From: Tetrahymena thermophila SB210
Taxonomy: Eukaryota > Ciliophora > Oligohymenophorea > Hymenostomatida > Tetrahymenidae
DNA: 64,000 nt
Reading direction: 5' to 3'
NCBI RefSeq assembly: GCF_000189635.1
Contig: NW_002476412.1
Location: 295,107 to 359,106, forward strand
A program made the translations under genes and the position numbers. The notes beneath the pieces are model-generated. The model did no database searches, was not told the DNA's origin, and saw only the letters and a list, made by a program, of their open reading frames with translations. Shown here in pieces: positions 24,892-37,225 of this stretch; positions within the stretch are counted from its first letter, which is position 1; the number at the start of each line of letters is the position of its first letter.

Positions 24892-26180
24892 GGGGCTTTT
24901 CAAAGCTTAATTTTAACAAGATAGATAAATCGAAGTGAATGAAATAAAAATATTAATTTAACTAACTATCCATTTATTTGTTCATCTGCTAGTCTATCTA
25001 TCTACTTACCTACCTACCTATAAATCTTCTCAAACATAAACATAACTCTATTAACTATAACTAAAATATAATTGAAATGATAATGATTCGACCATGAATT
25101 TGCTTTTTTGATTACTGATCGATTGATTGTTTTTGATTCTTTGCTTGTAATTTTAGTTAGTTCATTTGACAGCCTGTCTTTTTTTCAGAACCTCTGATAG
25201 CATTTAAATCTAGATTATTAATACGTATATCTATTTACAACATGACTAAAGAATATACTATTCTGCAAAATCAACTAATATTTAATTTACATATAAAACA
25301 AATGGAAATGGCTTGAATAAAATTATTTTTGAATCAATTTTATCACTGAACCTCAAAGAAAAAAGATAAATGCTTGATTTGATTTGATAAGGCTGTTTGT
25401 CATAGCCCAACTAACTACTTACAATTTAATCTCACCATATATAATAAAAACATATCTATCAATTATATAAAGTATATTTAAAATTATAAGTATTTAAACC
25501 ATATTGCTTGCAATCTAAAGAGCCTTTTCTTGTTCGCATTCATTTTATCATCTATCTATATATAGTTTCATTTTTACTCTATTCATTCATTTATTCCACA
25601 CTTTTTAAGTTTGAATTTTACTTTCATTTTTTATTATGATTGCTTTAAAAAAGTTTATTTAAAAAAACATCTAAAAAAATTGATAAAAATAAAACATATT
25701 ATTTAATTTAATTTAAAATAAATGTTAATTTTTTAGTTTAATGTTTTAAAAAATAAAGAAATGTGTGATGTAAATAAATACTAAAAATAAACGTTAAAAA
25801 GACACAACAAAATTCTAAAATTAAATTTTTATAGAAAAAGTAAAGTAGATTTAAAATTATTTGGAATTGAATATCGTTAATTCTTAAAATTGTAATAAAA
25901 TTGAAGTATTTTGTTATATTTGACTATATTGTGTTATTATTTAAAATTATATTTATGGTGTTTCAAACGAATAATTAATTAAGGAGATATGTCTTTTTAT
26001 TATAGGATATTACAAAGTATTGCGAATTAAGTAGTAATTGAATGAATTAAATAAATAAATTACTTGCATGAATGTATATCTATCTATACATAGAATCTTG
26101 AAGAAAAAAGAAAAATTTAGAAAGGTTTTTGCTTTATTTTTTGAAGAATTAAAAATTTATTTGAAGTCAAAATTAGAAGA
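24892..26180. other. Intergenic region
   Basis: This gap lies between two genes on the plus strand. It contains CTAT/CTAC tetranucleotide units at 24993-25021. The rest is A/T-rich. I see no exon that can be supported. Confidence 0.55.
24993..25021. repeat. CTAT/CTAC tetranucleotide repeat
   Basis: About seven tetranucleotide units of the CTAT, CTAC and ACCT type run together just 3' of the Lys/Glu-rich gene. Confidence 0.7.
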
Positions 26181-28494
26181 ATGTTTTCAAAGGGTTTATT
26201 AACAAAAGTTTTAGGGAAGAATTTATTTAAATAATGCGGTCTTCATAATACTTTAAAGTATGGATTTGCTTTCCCAACTTAACCTTCAGACTACGCTAAT
26301 TTGAAGAAGCTGTCATAACTTATGAATGCTAAAGTAAGCTTTCTTACTTTGACCAATGATAAGATCTTTTCTTTGATTAGTTAATTCATCACTATCAAGC
26401 AAGTGAGAGATAAGAATAAGCGAAATTAAGGAGGAGATTTTATAAAAATTAAAAAATAATTACAGAAAATTAACTGAACTTTTTAAAATAACATTAAAGT
26501 AATTAGATATTAATGAGGAAATCGATTATGATGGTTAAGTTAGATTAATTAATTCCAATAACAAGCAATTAGGTGTCATGCCCTTCGAAGAAGCTTTGTA
26601 GGATAAATATTATTATTTTAAATTATTTTTGATGAAAGCATATATTTATTAAGACTTTGAATGAAGCAGAATACTAAATAAAATGAAAAAAACAAATAAT
26701 TTAATTGAAAATTATAAGTAATCATTTTATTTTAATTATTAAATAGCAATAAAGCCAAAGATATGAATTTAGATATAGTTCTCGTTAATAGCCAATCTAA
26801 CCCAGTTATTTGCAAAACAGTTAACTATAAAGAAGAAATTTACTCCAAATTTGCTAAAGAAATTATTTCTTAAGAAGCTGAATCACGTAAATAATTAAGA
26901 ATTAAACGATTTGTTGTATTGATGATAAGTTTAGTTGAAAAAAACAAATTCATATTTTTCTTGTAATTTGTTTGATCTGAAATTAAATTTGATTACTAAA
27001 TTAAAAGGTAAGGTTGATAGCAAAAAGCCTAAAAAGTAGATCTAGATATCTATTAACATTTCAAATGCAGATATTAGAACAAAGGCATAAATCTGTAGGG
27101 ATATTTCTAAAAAGAATCCATAGATTAAAGTCTTCATATAAACAAATGATGCCTAAGAAGAGTAAGCCAAAAATATTCTTTACACCGTAATGCTTTGCCG
27201 CTTTTTAAATTGAAAATTTTAAATTAACAAATTAATTGTTTTATATTGAAAATAGTTTAAGGATTTAGTAAAAGAAGACTTAGTTAGTGAACATGACTTG
27301 ATGGTTAGAAGTTTATTAAAAGACGAATTAGATTCTGAAGATTTATTTAACGATAAGAAGGCTACTAAGCAAGTTGAATTGCACTTATAAACTATTGAAT
27401 TCAATCAAACTTGTATTTAAATATATCTTCAAATATTCTTAAAATAATGTTTTTAAAATAATAATTTTAGAATCAACATACTCTACTGAATTAATTAAAA
27501 AGCTTGTTGATTAATATCTTAGAGAACTCAAGTAAATAATTAATTACGTTTGAAGAAAAATATATTTAATTTTTAAATATTTTTATAAAAGCAATCCTAA
27601 GAAAGATGATGCAGTCATTGAAGAACTCAAGACGTAATACATAATATGAAGCATTCACATAAAAATAATAATAATCTTAAATTAATATAAATAGATCAAG
27701 TAAAACTCTTAAGCAACTCGAAAGATTTGAAAGCAACAGCAAATTGTTGGTTAGTGAATAGTCTCTTGAAGAATAAATTAATGAATTCGCTAAGGATATT
27801 AAGGATGAAGAAGAAGATGAAAATATGGATAAATATCTTTCTGCCTTAGAAGAAATTTCAAAAAGATGTAATTAATTCATTCATAAATAATTTATATTAA
27901 TAAGTTCATTGGGATAATTATATTTGGATGAATGAAATAATGAGTAAGTATTCCAAATAATTGGAAGAAAAATTAATGAAAGTATTGATTATTATAGAAT
28001 ATTGAGATTTTTTTAGACTGAAATTTAAATTGGAATAAAATTTATTGTATTATATAATATAATAAAATAAGAATGCAACTGATCTTATTGGTTTAATTTA
28101 TTAAATAACATAAAAAATAAGTTCTTACATTTGCTATTTGATTCAAATGATATTAGAATTCATAAATAACTTAAATTTGAAACATCAACTTTATATTCAT
28201 AGTTTCATAAAAATTTTCAATCCAAATAAAAGCTAATGAATTACAATTTATAAACTCTATTTTTCTATTTATTTTTTATTTAAAATGATGTAGCTGATTA
28301 TTTTTATAAATTATTTAAATTAATTATTAGAGAAGAGATCAATTCATGATATTTAGGATGAAATCGATAATTTAAGATTTAGACTTTAGACATCAAAAGA
28401 ATAGGCTTTGGTTCTAAGTTTGTTAGAAAGAGAAGAAAAGCGTCTTCGTGACTACAAGAGAACTTTAAAGCTAGCAAAAGCTGTTAGAAATTGA
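26181..28494 (+). CDS. MTIF3: Mitochondrial translation initiation factor IF-3
   Basis: IF-3 keeps ribosomal subunits apart and checks start-codon pairing; here it would act in the mitochondrion. The N-terminus (MFSKGLLTKVLGKNLFKQC) is basic and amphipathic, fitting a targeting peptide. The IF-3 N-domain follows: INEEIDYDGQVRLIN, QLGVMPFEEA, then across an intron DMNLDIVLVNSQSNPVICK. The C-domain is ISNADIRTKAQICRDI with the basic strand PQIKVFIQTND. All joins checked are GT..AG and in phase, for example the first intron from 26333 to about 26431. After the canonical domains come at least 200 further residues in several exons, rich in charged helix (LVKEDLVSEHDLM, LEEQINEFAKDIKDEEEDE), ending KLAKAVRN at TGA 28492-28494. 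That extension is unusual for IF-3. Placement of the middle introns is approximate. Confidence 0.88.
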
Positions 28495-29741
28495 TTACAA
28501 AGTTTTTTTAGTGGAATATTTAAAATAATTATCTTCTTAATTTAATATACGCAAACAAAAATAAATATGATATGAATAAAGAAAGATGGTTTAGTTATAT
28601 TTATTTCTCCTTTTAAGTTTATACTGTTAAAAAAGTGAGTGAGAATAGTTTAAAGATGATTGATTTAAAACAAATCTTCAAATTAATATTTAATTTTAAT
28701 TTTGTATATCATTACATGTTTCTTAGTTGAGAAATACATTTCTTTTTCTATCTTAAAATATATTTTAACCAATAATTTTAATTTTACAAAACTTTATTAA
28801 ACTAACTTTTACCAGCTAGTTAGTTATTTAATTTAAAATAAAAAAAATATAGTACTAACTTCAAATTTCACTTTTGAAACTATATCAAAATATATATTTA
28901 ATAATTTTGGTACTTGTAGTTTGTTTATTAATAATAAGTGATTCAACTTAGATAAAATAGTATTCTTTAAACTTTTTATAGATGAAAACGCATACATTTA
29001 TCTTAGAATTAGAATTGTTTTGTATTTAATATTTTTTTAATTGCAAAACATTAAAATGTACCCAAGATTTAAACAGCAAATAGATTCTTTTAAGTGTAAT
29101 TGCTAATTTAATTCATAAATTTATGCTTAATAAAATGTAATTTTTTTCTTTTTGAGTTAAAAATGAAACTGAATTTTTGAATAAATCTCTCTCTTAAGCG
29201 CAGACCTTTGCTACTATGATATAAACTATCAATATTTAAAAACATTGTATATAGAAAGGAATTTATCGCATAGAATTTGAATTTTTTTGCAATAAAGTAA
29301 GCAAAAGCCTAATTGTTAATAATCTGTTTCGTTTTTATTAATAAAAATTTCAATTAATTTAATTTTTTTTTTGAAATATTTATTTTTGGAAATTTTTAAG
29401 TGAATTGATAAGTGCATTTTTATTTCAGAGTTAGTTAGATTTTTTTTTTGTGGGTGTAAGTTATCAGTTTGATGGCGAAAAGAGAAAGAAAATGATATAA
29501 ACGAGCATTTAGTTAGAGAAAAATCATTTTAAAAAAATACATGTTAAGTATAAAAAATCATATATACGTAGGGTGCATTTTATATTTTATATTATTGCTT
29601 TATATGAATTAATAAATTGCTAGATGGTGCAAATAAATGATTAATTCTGCTATTAATTGATTTAGAAATTTATTTTATTAGTTGTTAGTCAGTCAGTTCG
29701 AAAACTAAATTATTAGTATGTATGAATGTCGGCAGCTTAGA
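28495..29741. other. Intergenic region between convergent genes
   Basis: This gap lies between the 3' ends of IF-3 and LC8. It is A/T-rich throughout. I see nothing else I can support. Confidence 0.6.
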
Positions 29742-30017
29742 TCAACCAGACTTAAATAGCAAAATAGCCACCTAACCCATATAGAAATAAATAAAATGCT
29801 TAGTTTCGTGAGTGACGTAAGAACCGAAGTTTCTTCCGACAATACAATGCCAAGTAGGATTGTACTTCTTGTCGAATTCCTTTTTGATGAAAGCGGCAAT
29901 ATCTTTTTCAATATTAAATTTTTCCAAAGCTTGATTGGCGCAATCGATGGCATCTTATGACATTTCTTCTGCCATATCTGCATTCTTAATAACTGCTTTT
30001 CTGTCAGCTTAAGCCAT
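29742..30017 (-). CDS. DYNLL: Dynein light chain LC8 (DYNLL type)
   Basis: This is a complete intronless gene of 91 residues, the typical LC8 size. LC8 is a homodimeric hub that binds dynein intermediate chains and many other partners in axonemal and cytoplasmic motors. The sequence is nearly identical to the animal protein: [52 protein letters not shown] and the C-terminus [11 protein letters not shown]. The start at 30017 gives MAQADRKAV with a Gln encoded by TAA, and the stop is TGA 29742-29744. Codon use is GC-richer than the surroundings, as expected for an abundant protein. Identity is certain at family level; ciliates carry several LC8 paralogues, so which one is not decided. Confidence 0.97.
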
Positions 30018-31105
30018 TTCTAAATATTATTTTTTATTAATTTGTTTTACTTTTTAAGACGGAAGTTTTCTTTTTCTTCTTTTTAATTATTATATTTAAA
30101 TTATTACTTATTCACAACTCGTTCATTATATGTAGCAACATCAGCTCTCACACTATTTCCTTTTCTTTCATATATATATATATATATATATAGACTGGTA
30201 TACTAATTATTGGCTGAATAAATCAATGAACAAATCACCGACTCCTTTTTATCAATCAAATCAAATTTCTTTATTTTCAAAAATTTAATTGCATTTTTCA
30301 TTTCTTTTTTCTCTTGATTTCTATTTTTCTTTTTTCTTTTTTATTAATATTATTTTAAGTCAGTCCTCACCTTCATTCATTTTTCTTTATTTCATATGCT
30401 TTTTCGCATAAAATACCATAGAGTGAATGACTCTAATTATTTACATTAATATATCTTTTTTTTATTTATTGATAATTTACATTTATTGTAGTAAAATAAA
30501 ATTAGATATTTGTGAAAAAGATTTGCTTTAATTTTTCATTTTTATATTATTGACATTAATTTATAAAATTGTGATAGAATTTTTTCTTATTTTTTTAATT
30601 TTAATTAGTAAAACTCATCAATTTACAAATAAATTTATTTGAGAAATTTTGATGTGAATTAATTTTAAAAAAAAGTTGAAAAAATCTAATAAAAATTGAT
30701 CAAATATATGCAAACTAATAAATTAAATTGATTGATTTAAAAGCTTATAAATTGAATATAAAATAAATATGTATTAACGAATTCAATTAAAAGATTTAAA
30801 TTTCAACTTTTGATAAGCACCAAGAAGATGCAGCTAGTTATTAGCTAACACATTCATGATTTTTTATAAATTTAAATATATTTAAAATAAGTTTAAATTA
30901 TTATCTTTTATTGTATATAATTTTATATCTTTATAAAGTATTCTTGCTTCTAAATATATCTATTTTATTTTTCCAGATATAAATCACGTTTAACACTAAA
31001 AGATTGAATTAATGTTATAATTATTTCAATAAAAATATCATTATTATTATTTTATCTAAAGCATACTTTTTAAAAAAAGTGTTGTGATTTTAAAAGAGCT
31101 TAAGA
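30018..31105. other. Intergenic region upstream of LC8
   Basis: This gap is 5' of the LC8 gene and 3' of the TPR-like gene. An (AT)11 run lies at 30171-30192, about 155 bases upstream of the LC8 start. Sequence nearer to LC8 (30020-30440) is pyrimidine-rich on the plus strand. No further gene seen. Confidence 0.55.
30171..30192. repeat. (TA)11 dinucleotide repeat
   Basis: Eleven uninterrupted TA units lie in the upstream region of the LC8 gene. It is a simple sequence and could be part of the promoter region, but nothing shows a function. Confidence 0.85.
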
Positions 31106-33824
31106 TCATTTAGTAAGATTTGTCAAGTTTGGAGGAAGGACTTTTGTATATTTTGTATATTCTTCTACAGAATTGTAATATTCCATGTCTCTTATTTTCA
31201 ATTGACCTTTTTCTATTTACAATCTTCTCGATAATCTATTTATTAAAATAAAAGTGATAAATATAATTTTAGATAAAAAACTATTCATTGATATATATAT
31301 TTTTATTTTAAATGCAACAACTAAAAAAATTAAAATTGAATAATAAAAAATAAATTTTGATAACATTTTACTCTTTAAAGAACTCATTTAGTTAGTCCTA
31401 ATCTATGAAAGCGTTACTCATTTTAATTTTTATTGAATAGTCTATTAACTCTTAGAAACCAACAATAATTTTACTAAGGAAATTATTGGGTTTATTGTAT
31501 AGAATAATTTATACACAATTATACTCTTTGATTTGAAGAATTATAATTTTATATCTTATATCGTTTAATTTACTAATTAAGAATTAAAAAAATAATTAAA
31601 AAAAATTTTTAAAGTAATTTATTTACATGTATTTTTAAAAAATAATGTTGTCTTTTGAGATGTTTTGTCCTCCAAAAGCAGCATATGATTATGTTGTATT
31701 AACTGTTTGGAAAGATGCTTGACTGAAATTGTCATCCATTTTAGATTCATCTTAATAAATTTAATTAATATTTTAAATAGAATGTTCTTAGCTTTTTATA
31801 TTTTAATGTATGCTATTTCCTCTACTGCTGGGTCTTTCTAATTAATGCATGCTATTATTAGTAGAATTTACCGTTGATGTAGTTCTCTTTCTAAATTATT
31901 TGAATAGCACCTCAGATTATTTTTTGCAAAATTCGGATTCCTTTGTCCTATTTAATGGGATTAAAATATAAGCTTTTATTAGAAATGAAATAAAATTCTT
32001 ACTTTTATAATTTAGAAAGGAGTTCTCCATAGTAATTATATGAAATACTCAAAAAATAAAGTAATTTTTATCTTTAAGTAACTTCATTGTCTCTGAAATC
32101 CTTCTCATTCTTATTATACAGCATTCTATAAGTATAAAAATAATTTTTCAAAATATTTTTCTGTTTCAATTTATTAATATTTAAAAATAATAACTTAGAT
32201 TATTTTTTTAAGAATTTAATTATTTATTTCTTAAATTTTTTACTTATAAATAATTTTGTTTGTAAAAATAATTTCTCTGTATGGGTTAAATATTAATCTA
32301 TGCTTTTAATTATTCTAAAATGTTAGAAAATCTCTTTTGTAAAAGTATTTTTATTTTTAGTAAAGAAGAAATTAGTAAAAATAATATTTTGTTGCAATTA
32401 ATATTGGAATATTTATGATAAAATCATTGAACAATAACCTCACAGAATATATTCTAAAATATTTTATTCAAAAAATAAATGTAAAAATTAGAATATTCAA
32501 ATTTTTTTGTATTATCATACAAACAATATTCTGAATTAACTAGTTTTGAATAATTTGTTTAAATTGATGTTTATTTCAATATTAAATTATTTGCATGGTA
32601 AAATTTTATAATCTGCAATTTATTGTTAATTTTATGACAATATAACATCCAATAGTTTTAATTAATTAGAAGCTTTGATTAATAGAATTATAATTTTGTA
32701 AATATTTTCTGTTTATCATCAACCCTTTAATTAAACTAACATCTTATATTGTCAATCAAATTAGTAAATACAATCAATTAATAGATACTTAATTTCCAAT
32801 AGTTCAAATTAAATGTGAACAATATTTTAATGTTAGCTACTTTTATATAGACTTTACTCATTTTGAAAGTAATTTTATTGGTATTCTTATCATTTTCATA
32901 GATTAAAGTATACTTTAAATGTCTTCAAAGTTAAAAAAACAAAAATACTTACTCAATTAAGCATAGCACAAATGAACTTGATTCTACTAAATTGTCACTA
33001 TCTGCGTATTCCTTAGATATTTTTTCTATATTTTCCAACATCAGTATTGCTTTATTTAATAATTTGCTGGCCTCTTCATAATTTTCTTTGTTTTTATAGC
33101 AAAAAGCAATATTCAAAAATAAAATTGATAATTGAAAGTGGTGCTAATAACTATTTAAAAATTTTAATCTCCCTTCTAAAGCTTTAGAATAGCAGTTCAA
33201 AGCGACATCAACCTTACCTCTAAGCATATAAATAGTTCCTAAGTAAAAAAAATAAATATTAATCTAAAATATATAAATTATTTTTTCATTTTTAGTAATT
33301 ATTTATAAGATAGAATTTGAAAAATATTGTTAATTTTTAATACCTTAGTTGTTAAAACAGCTTACAATGTTACTTAAGATGCTTGAGGAAAAATCATAAG
33401 CGCTCAAATATTTTTATGGCAATTTTTTTACTACTAACTCAGTTGGTAATTTGCTTATTTTTGTAGTATCTATTTCTAGTATTTATTGAGCTAATGATTA
33501 ATTTATGCTTTTTAAAGGAAAATTTTAGTCATCATACATCTCCATTTGCTTCAATAAAGGCAGTAAAACCTTTTCAAGTTTCCTATAAACAAAGAAGCTG
33601 TTTTTAAACTCTGTAGCTTTTATTAATTAAGAGCAAAATTGCTTGTTTCTTTCTAAAAATATTTAAACAACTTATTAGTAATTTAGCGGATTTTCTCCCT
33701 CTTTTATTAATCCTTAAATATGTTCGCAATCATTGTCAAGTTTAATAATATCATTTTAGAATTACTAATTTGTTCCCTTTTATATAGCTGAAGAACTTGT
33801 TGAATTCCTATCACTAAAATCCAT
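31106..33824 (-). CDS. TPR-like helical repeat protein
   Basis: The start at 33824 gives MDFSDRNSTSSSA. A first exon of about 150 codons (down to about 33355) is mostly helical. The next exon (about 32950-33245) reads GTIYMLRGKVDVALNCYSKA and AFCYKNKENYEEASKLLNKA, the alternating Ala/Tyr/Leu pattern of tetratricopeptide repeats. A further exon near 31995-32130 continues with LLYFLSISYNYYGELL. The C-terminal exons become Asn/Ser/Gln-rich and end EYTKYTKVLPPNLTNLTK at TGA 31106-31108. TPR proteins are scaffolds, so no specific role can be inferred. The TPR call rests on the repeat spacing seen in two units. The frame of the exon at about 31670-31970 was chosen on composition and is less certain. 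Confidence 0.75.
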
Positions 33825-34109
33825 CAACTTAGAGTAATTTATCTATCTTAATATACCTATATACTCTTGTTTTTCCTTTATTTAATTTTTAAAAGCACCC
33901 TTTTTATTTACTTTTTTTGATTTTAAGTAAGCCTTTTAATATTCTTAATAGTTTAAAAGATAACAATTATTCAACTTTTCAATTTTATATTTAACAAGTT
34001 TCAAGTAAATCAAAAAACCAAATAACCAAACAATCAAATAAATTCTTAGATAAGCAAACACACCTTCGTTGATTAACTAGAAAAACTGTTTTACTATAAT
34101 ACGTTCCCT

Positions 34110-34124
34110 CATTCATTCATTCAT
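34110..34124. repeat. CATT tetranucleotide repeat
   Basis: Nearly four CATT units lie upstream of the TPR-like gene, which starts at 33824. Confidence 0.7.
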
Positions 34125-36797
34125 GCATACTAATCGAATTAAATTTATATACAACATTTCTTAGCTATCTCATTTATTATTATTGATAGGTAAATATACA
34201 TTTAACTAAAAAAAATTAAATTTTCCATTCTAAATATATGAAGATAATATTATAAAGGAATTTTTTATCATTTCTATCATATTTAATTCAGTTAAAACTC
34301 ATTTATAAATAAAAAATTGAATTATATTAAAAAATCATTAAAAACAATAATAATACATAAATTTTGACAAATTTAATAGTTTGTATTTTTAAATTAATTT
34401 TATTGTAAAAAAATTTTGTTAACTGATTCCTCAAAAGCTTTAATTAAATATACAAATTATTCTTTTATCTAATAATTATTACATAAATTATTTATTTTCA
34501 ATTAAAATTATAATTTTAATGCAAACATTAATAGATATTTTACAAAACTAAAAAAATTTTTTAAATAAATTGTTTAAAATTCTTAAAATTAAATAAAGAA
34601 AAGATCATTAAAATTTTCTAAATAATAAGTTTTAAATTAATAAAATTTTGATGTTAAGTAACTTAAATTTATCTCAATCAATTAAATAGATAAGTTTTTA
34701 TCTTTATTTATTTAAATTTATAACTAAAATATAATTAATTTTGCTTTATTTGTTAGAATATATGCAAAAAATACATTTAATAAAGTTAATTATAAATTTA
34801 TGATAAATAATAATATTACAATAATAAAACTTCATTAAATAAATTTTTACATCTCTTAATATAACTTATAAAATTATTCTGTAATTTTTAATATAACTTT
34901 TGATCAAAATTATCAAAAAAATACTAATATTAAAATAATAATTATTAACTTTAGCTAAAGTATTTATTTTTAAGTCTGAAATCAAAATATTGAATTAAAT
35001 TAAATATTCTAACTAATATTAATATTAAATAATATTAATTTACTCATCTTTAAAGTAATCTATTGAAGTATTCATAAATTTACTTGCAAATTTAGTTATT
35101 GTTTAAATTTCAAATATTTATTTTATTTCTCATTTTATTAAAATCTAAATTAGGTTTAAAAATTTTTTATAAAGCTAAAATTGTTTAAAATACTTAAAGA
35201 TAAAATATGCTTTTATTTTAAAGCAACAAAAGCTTTTAACTAAATCTCTTGAGAAAATACCTGACTACTTGTTTATCTGAGATAGAATATTGTATCATTA
35301 AATTTCATATTAGACCTTACAATTTTTTTGTAGATGACTTTCAAAAATTTTTGTTTTTATATAATAATAGTTTTTAATTTTTAAATTAGTGTAAACAATT
35401 TTAGTTGATAGTAGATTTTAGAAAATTTTAATGTTATCGTATATAAATATCTTTTTTTGTAATATTTATCTAATCTGTAACCATTATCAATAAATTATTT
35501 GATTTGAATCTAAAAATTTTGATTATTATAGAAAATTTAATTTATCTTACAATTTAGGTAATAGTTAATATTCTTTACCTTAAAATAAAGGTGGAATAGA
35601 TAAAAAATGTATTTATTTATATTTATATTGATTTAGTAATAGTCAAAATTTATCACAAGTGAATTCACTATTAGAAATATTGTTATGAAAATTGTAACAA
35701 TTCGAGAATACTATTAAAATTAATATCTGAAATTTGGTAAGAATCAACAAAATTGACTTTTCTTAAAATATTAAATTTTCTGGTTAAAGTATCCTTGTCA
35801 ATAATCAAGAAAACATCTTATTATTAGTGATAAAAGTTCAAAAAAAATAAAAAATTTAATATAAAAATATTTGTATTAATTAATTCATTTCTAATCATTT
35901 TTTTATTCAATCTTCTCTAATATTAGTAATTAATAAATAATAATTTGTATTTTTAGAGCAAAATAAGTAATTGTAACAAGTAAGCAAATTGCTCAGGATT
36001 GAGTAAAAACTAATTATTAAATAAGTTAGTGAGATATTAAGAAGAATAATAAATTTTAGAATGAAAGTATTTTGGGATTAATATTTAGGAATTTTTTCTT
36101 TATTTTTTCATTATTTTTAAACTGTTTTATAACCAAAATATTTTTATGACTTGTATTTACTTATCAATTTTTCTTTCAATTTTAACATAACATAATGAAA
36201 AATATATATTCAATTAAAAAATAAATATTTGATTGATTATTTTAAGGCCTTTAAAGAGCTTATTAGCATAAAAAAAGTTTTTAAATAACAATAAAATATA
36301 AAAATAAAATTAATTTTTTTAATAATTGCGGAACAGTAACTTTATTGTAGATATTTAGACTTACTAATTCATTTATTTTTTAGAGTTTAAATTCATTCAA
36401 TTTTTTAACATAACTAATCTTTTTTTTATAGCCTCTCAATATCAAAGGATAGGATAGAAATTCTACAGTATATTGCATAGATTAAAAAATAAATAAAAAA
36501 TTAAAATGTTCAAAATATAAGATAGCTAGGATAAATTAGGATAAACAAATAAGAAATATTCAGTAAATGGTAAATATAGAAACACAATTTAAGATTTAAA
36601 TTCAATAATTAGACATTTTTGTTTTAATTTTATTAGTTAAAAAATTTATTTTGAAATAAATCTGATTGAAATCCTCTAAACTGATTGCTCAAGTACACTA
36701 ATTGTATATTTGATGATTGGATTATTATATTATGTGTAATTGGTTTTTTATGAATTGGTTAATTAAGTTTAAGAGTTTTAATTAATTAAAAGTTAAG

Positions 36798-36812
36798 TAG
36801 ATAGATAGATAG
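36798..36812. repeat. GATA tetranucleotide repeat
   Basis: Nearly four TAGA/GATA units lie in the AT-rich gap. Confidence 0.7.
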
Positions 36813-37225
36813 AAATATGTTTGTTTTTATTTTAGATGAATGAATTTGTTTGTTTCATTATCATTAAATAAATAAATAAAATCTTACTTACTTATTAATT
36901 TGAATATAATAAATAGATAGGATTTGTTATTATTATTGTGAATAAAGATTTTATATCATCTTTGAAGATAGTCTGTCAATTAATTAATAGTTTATATAAA
37001 TATGTTCATATAATGCTTTTTATTTGTTTTTAATTCTTATTTATCCCTAGTTAGTGATAGTATTTTTATTGATTTTAAAATAGAAATTTGATTTAAGTAC
37101 TAATTATATTTTTCTTTAAATTTCAGCATAGCGTTTTAATATTGATAAAAATGAGTTTATTTGGTAAGTTGATTGATTTATATATTTTTATATTATAATA
37201 ACTAATTTATGGTAATGAGAGGTTA

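Larger units (their letters stand above)
33825..37225. other. Long AT-rich gap with weak coding-like pieces
   Basis: This 3.4-kb gap is almost pure A and T. Short simple repeats occur at 34110-34124 (CATT units) and 36798-36812 (GATA units). Two plus-strand pieces look mildly coding after plausible acceptor sites: 35957-36063 (reads SGLSKNQLLNKLVRYQEE) and 36433-36490 (reads PLNIKGQDRNSTVYC). Neither could be tied to a start codon or a neighbour. No gene is claimed. Confidence 0.5.

Noticed and set aside
29705-29983. Minus-strand Leu/Ser-rich frame
   Set aside because: Out-of-frame shadow of the LC8 gene, whose real frame matches the family over its full length.
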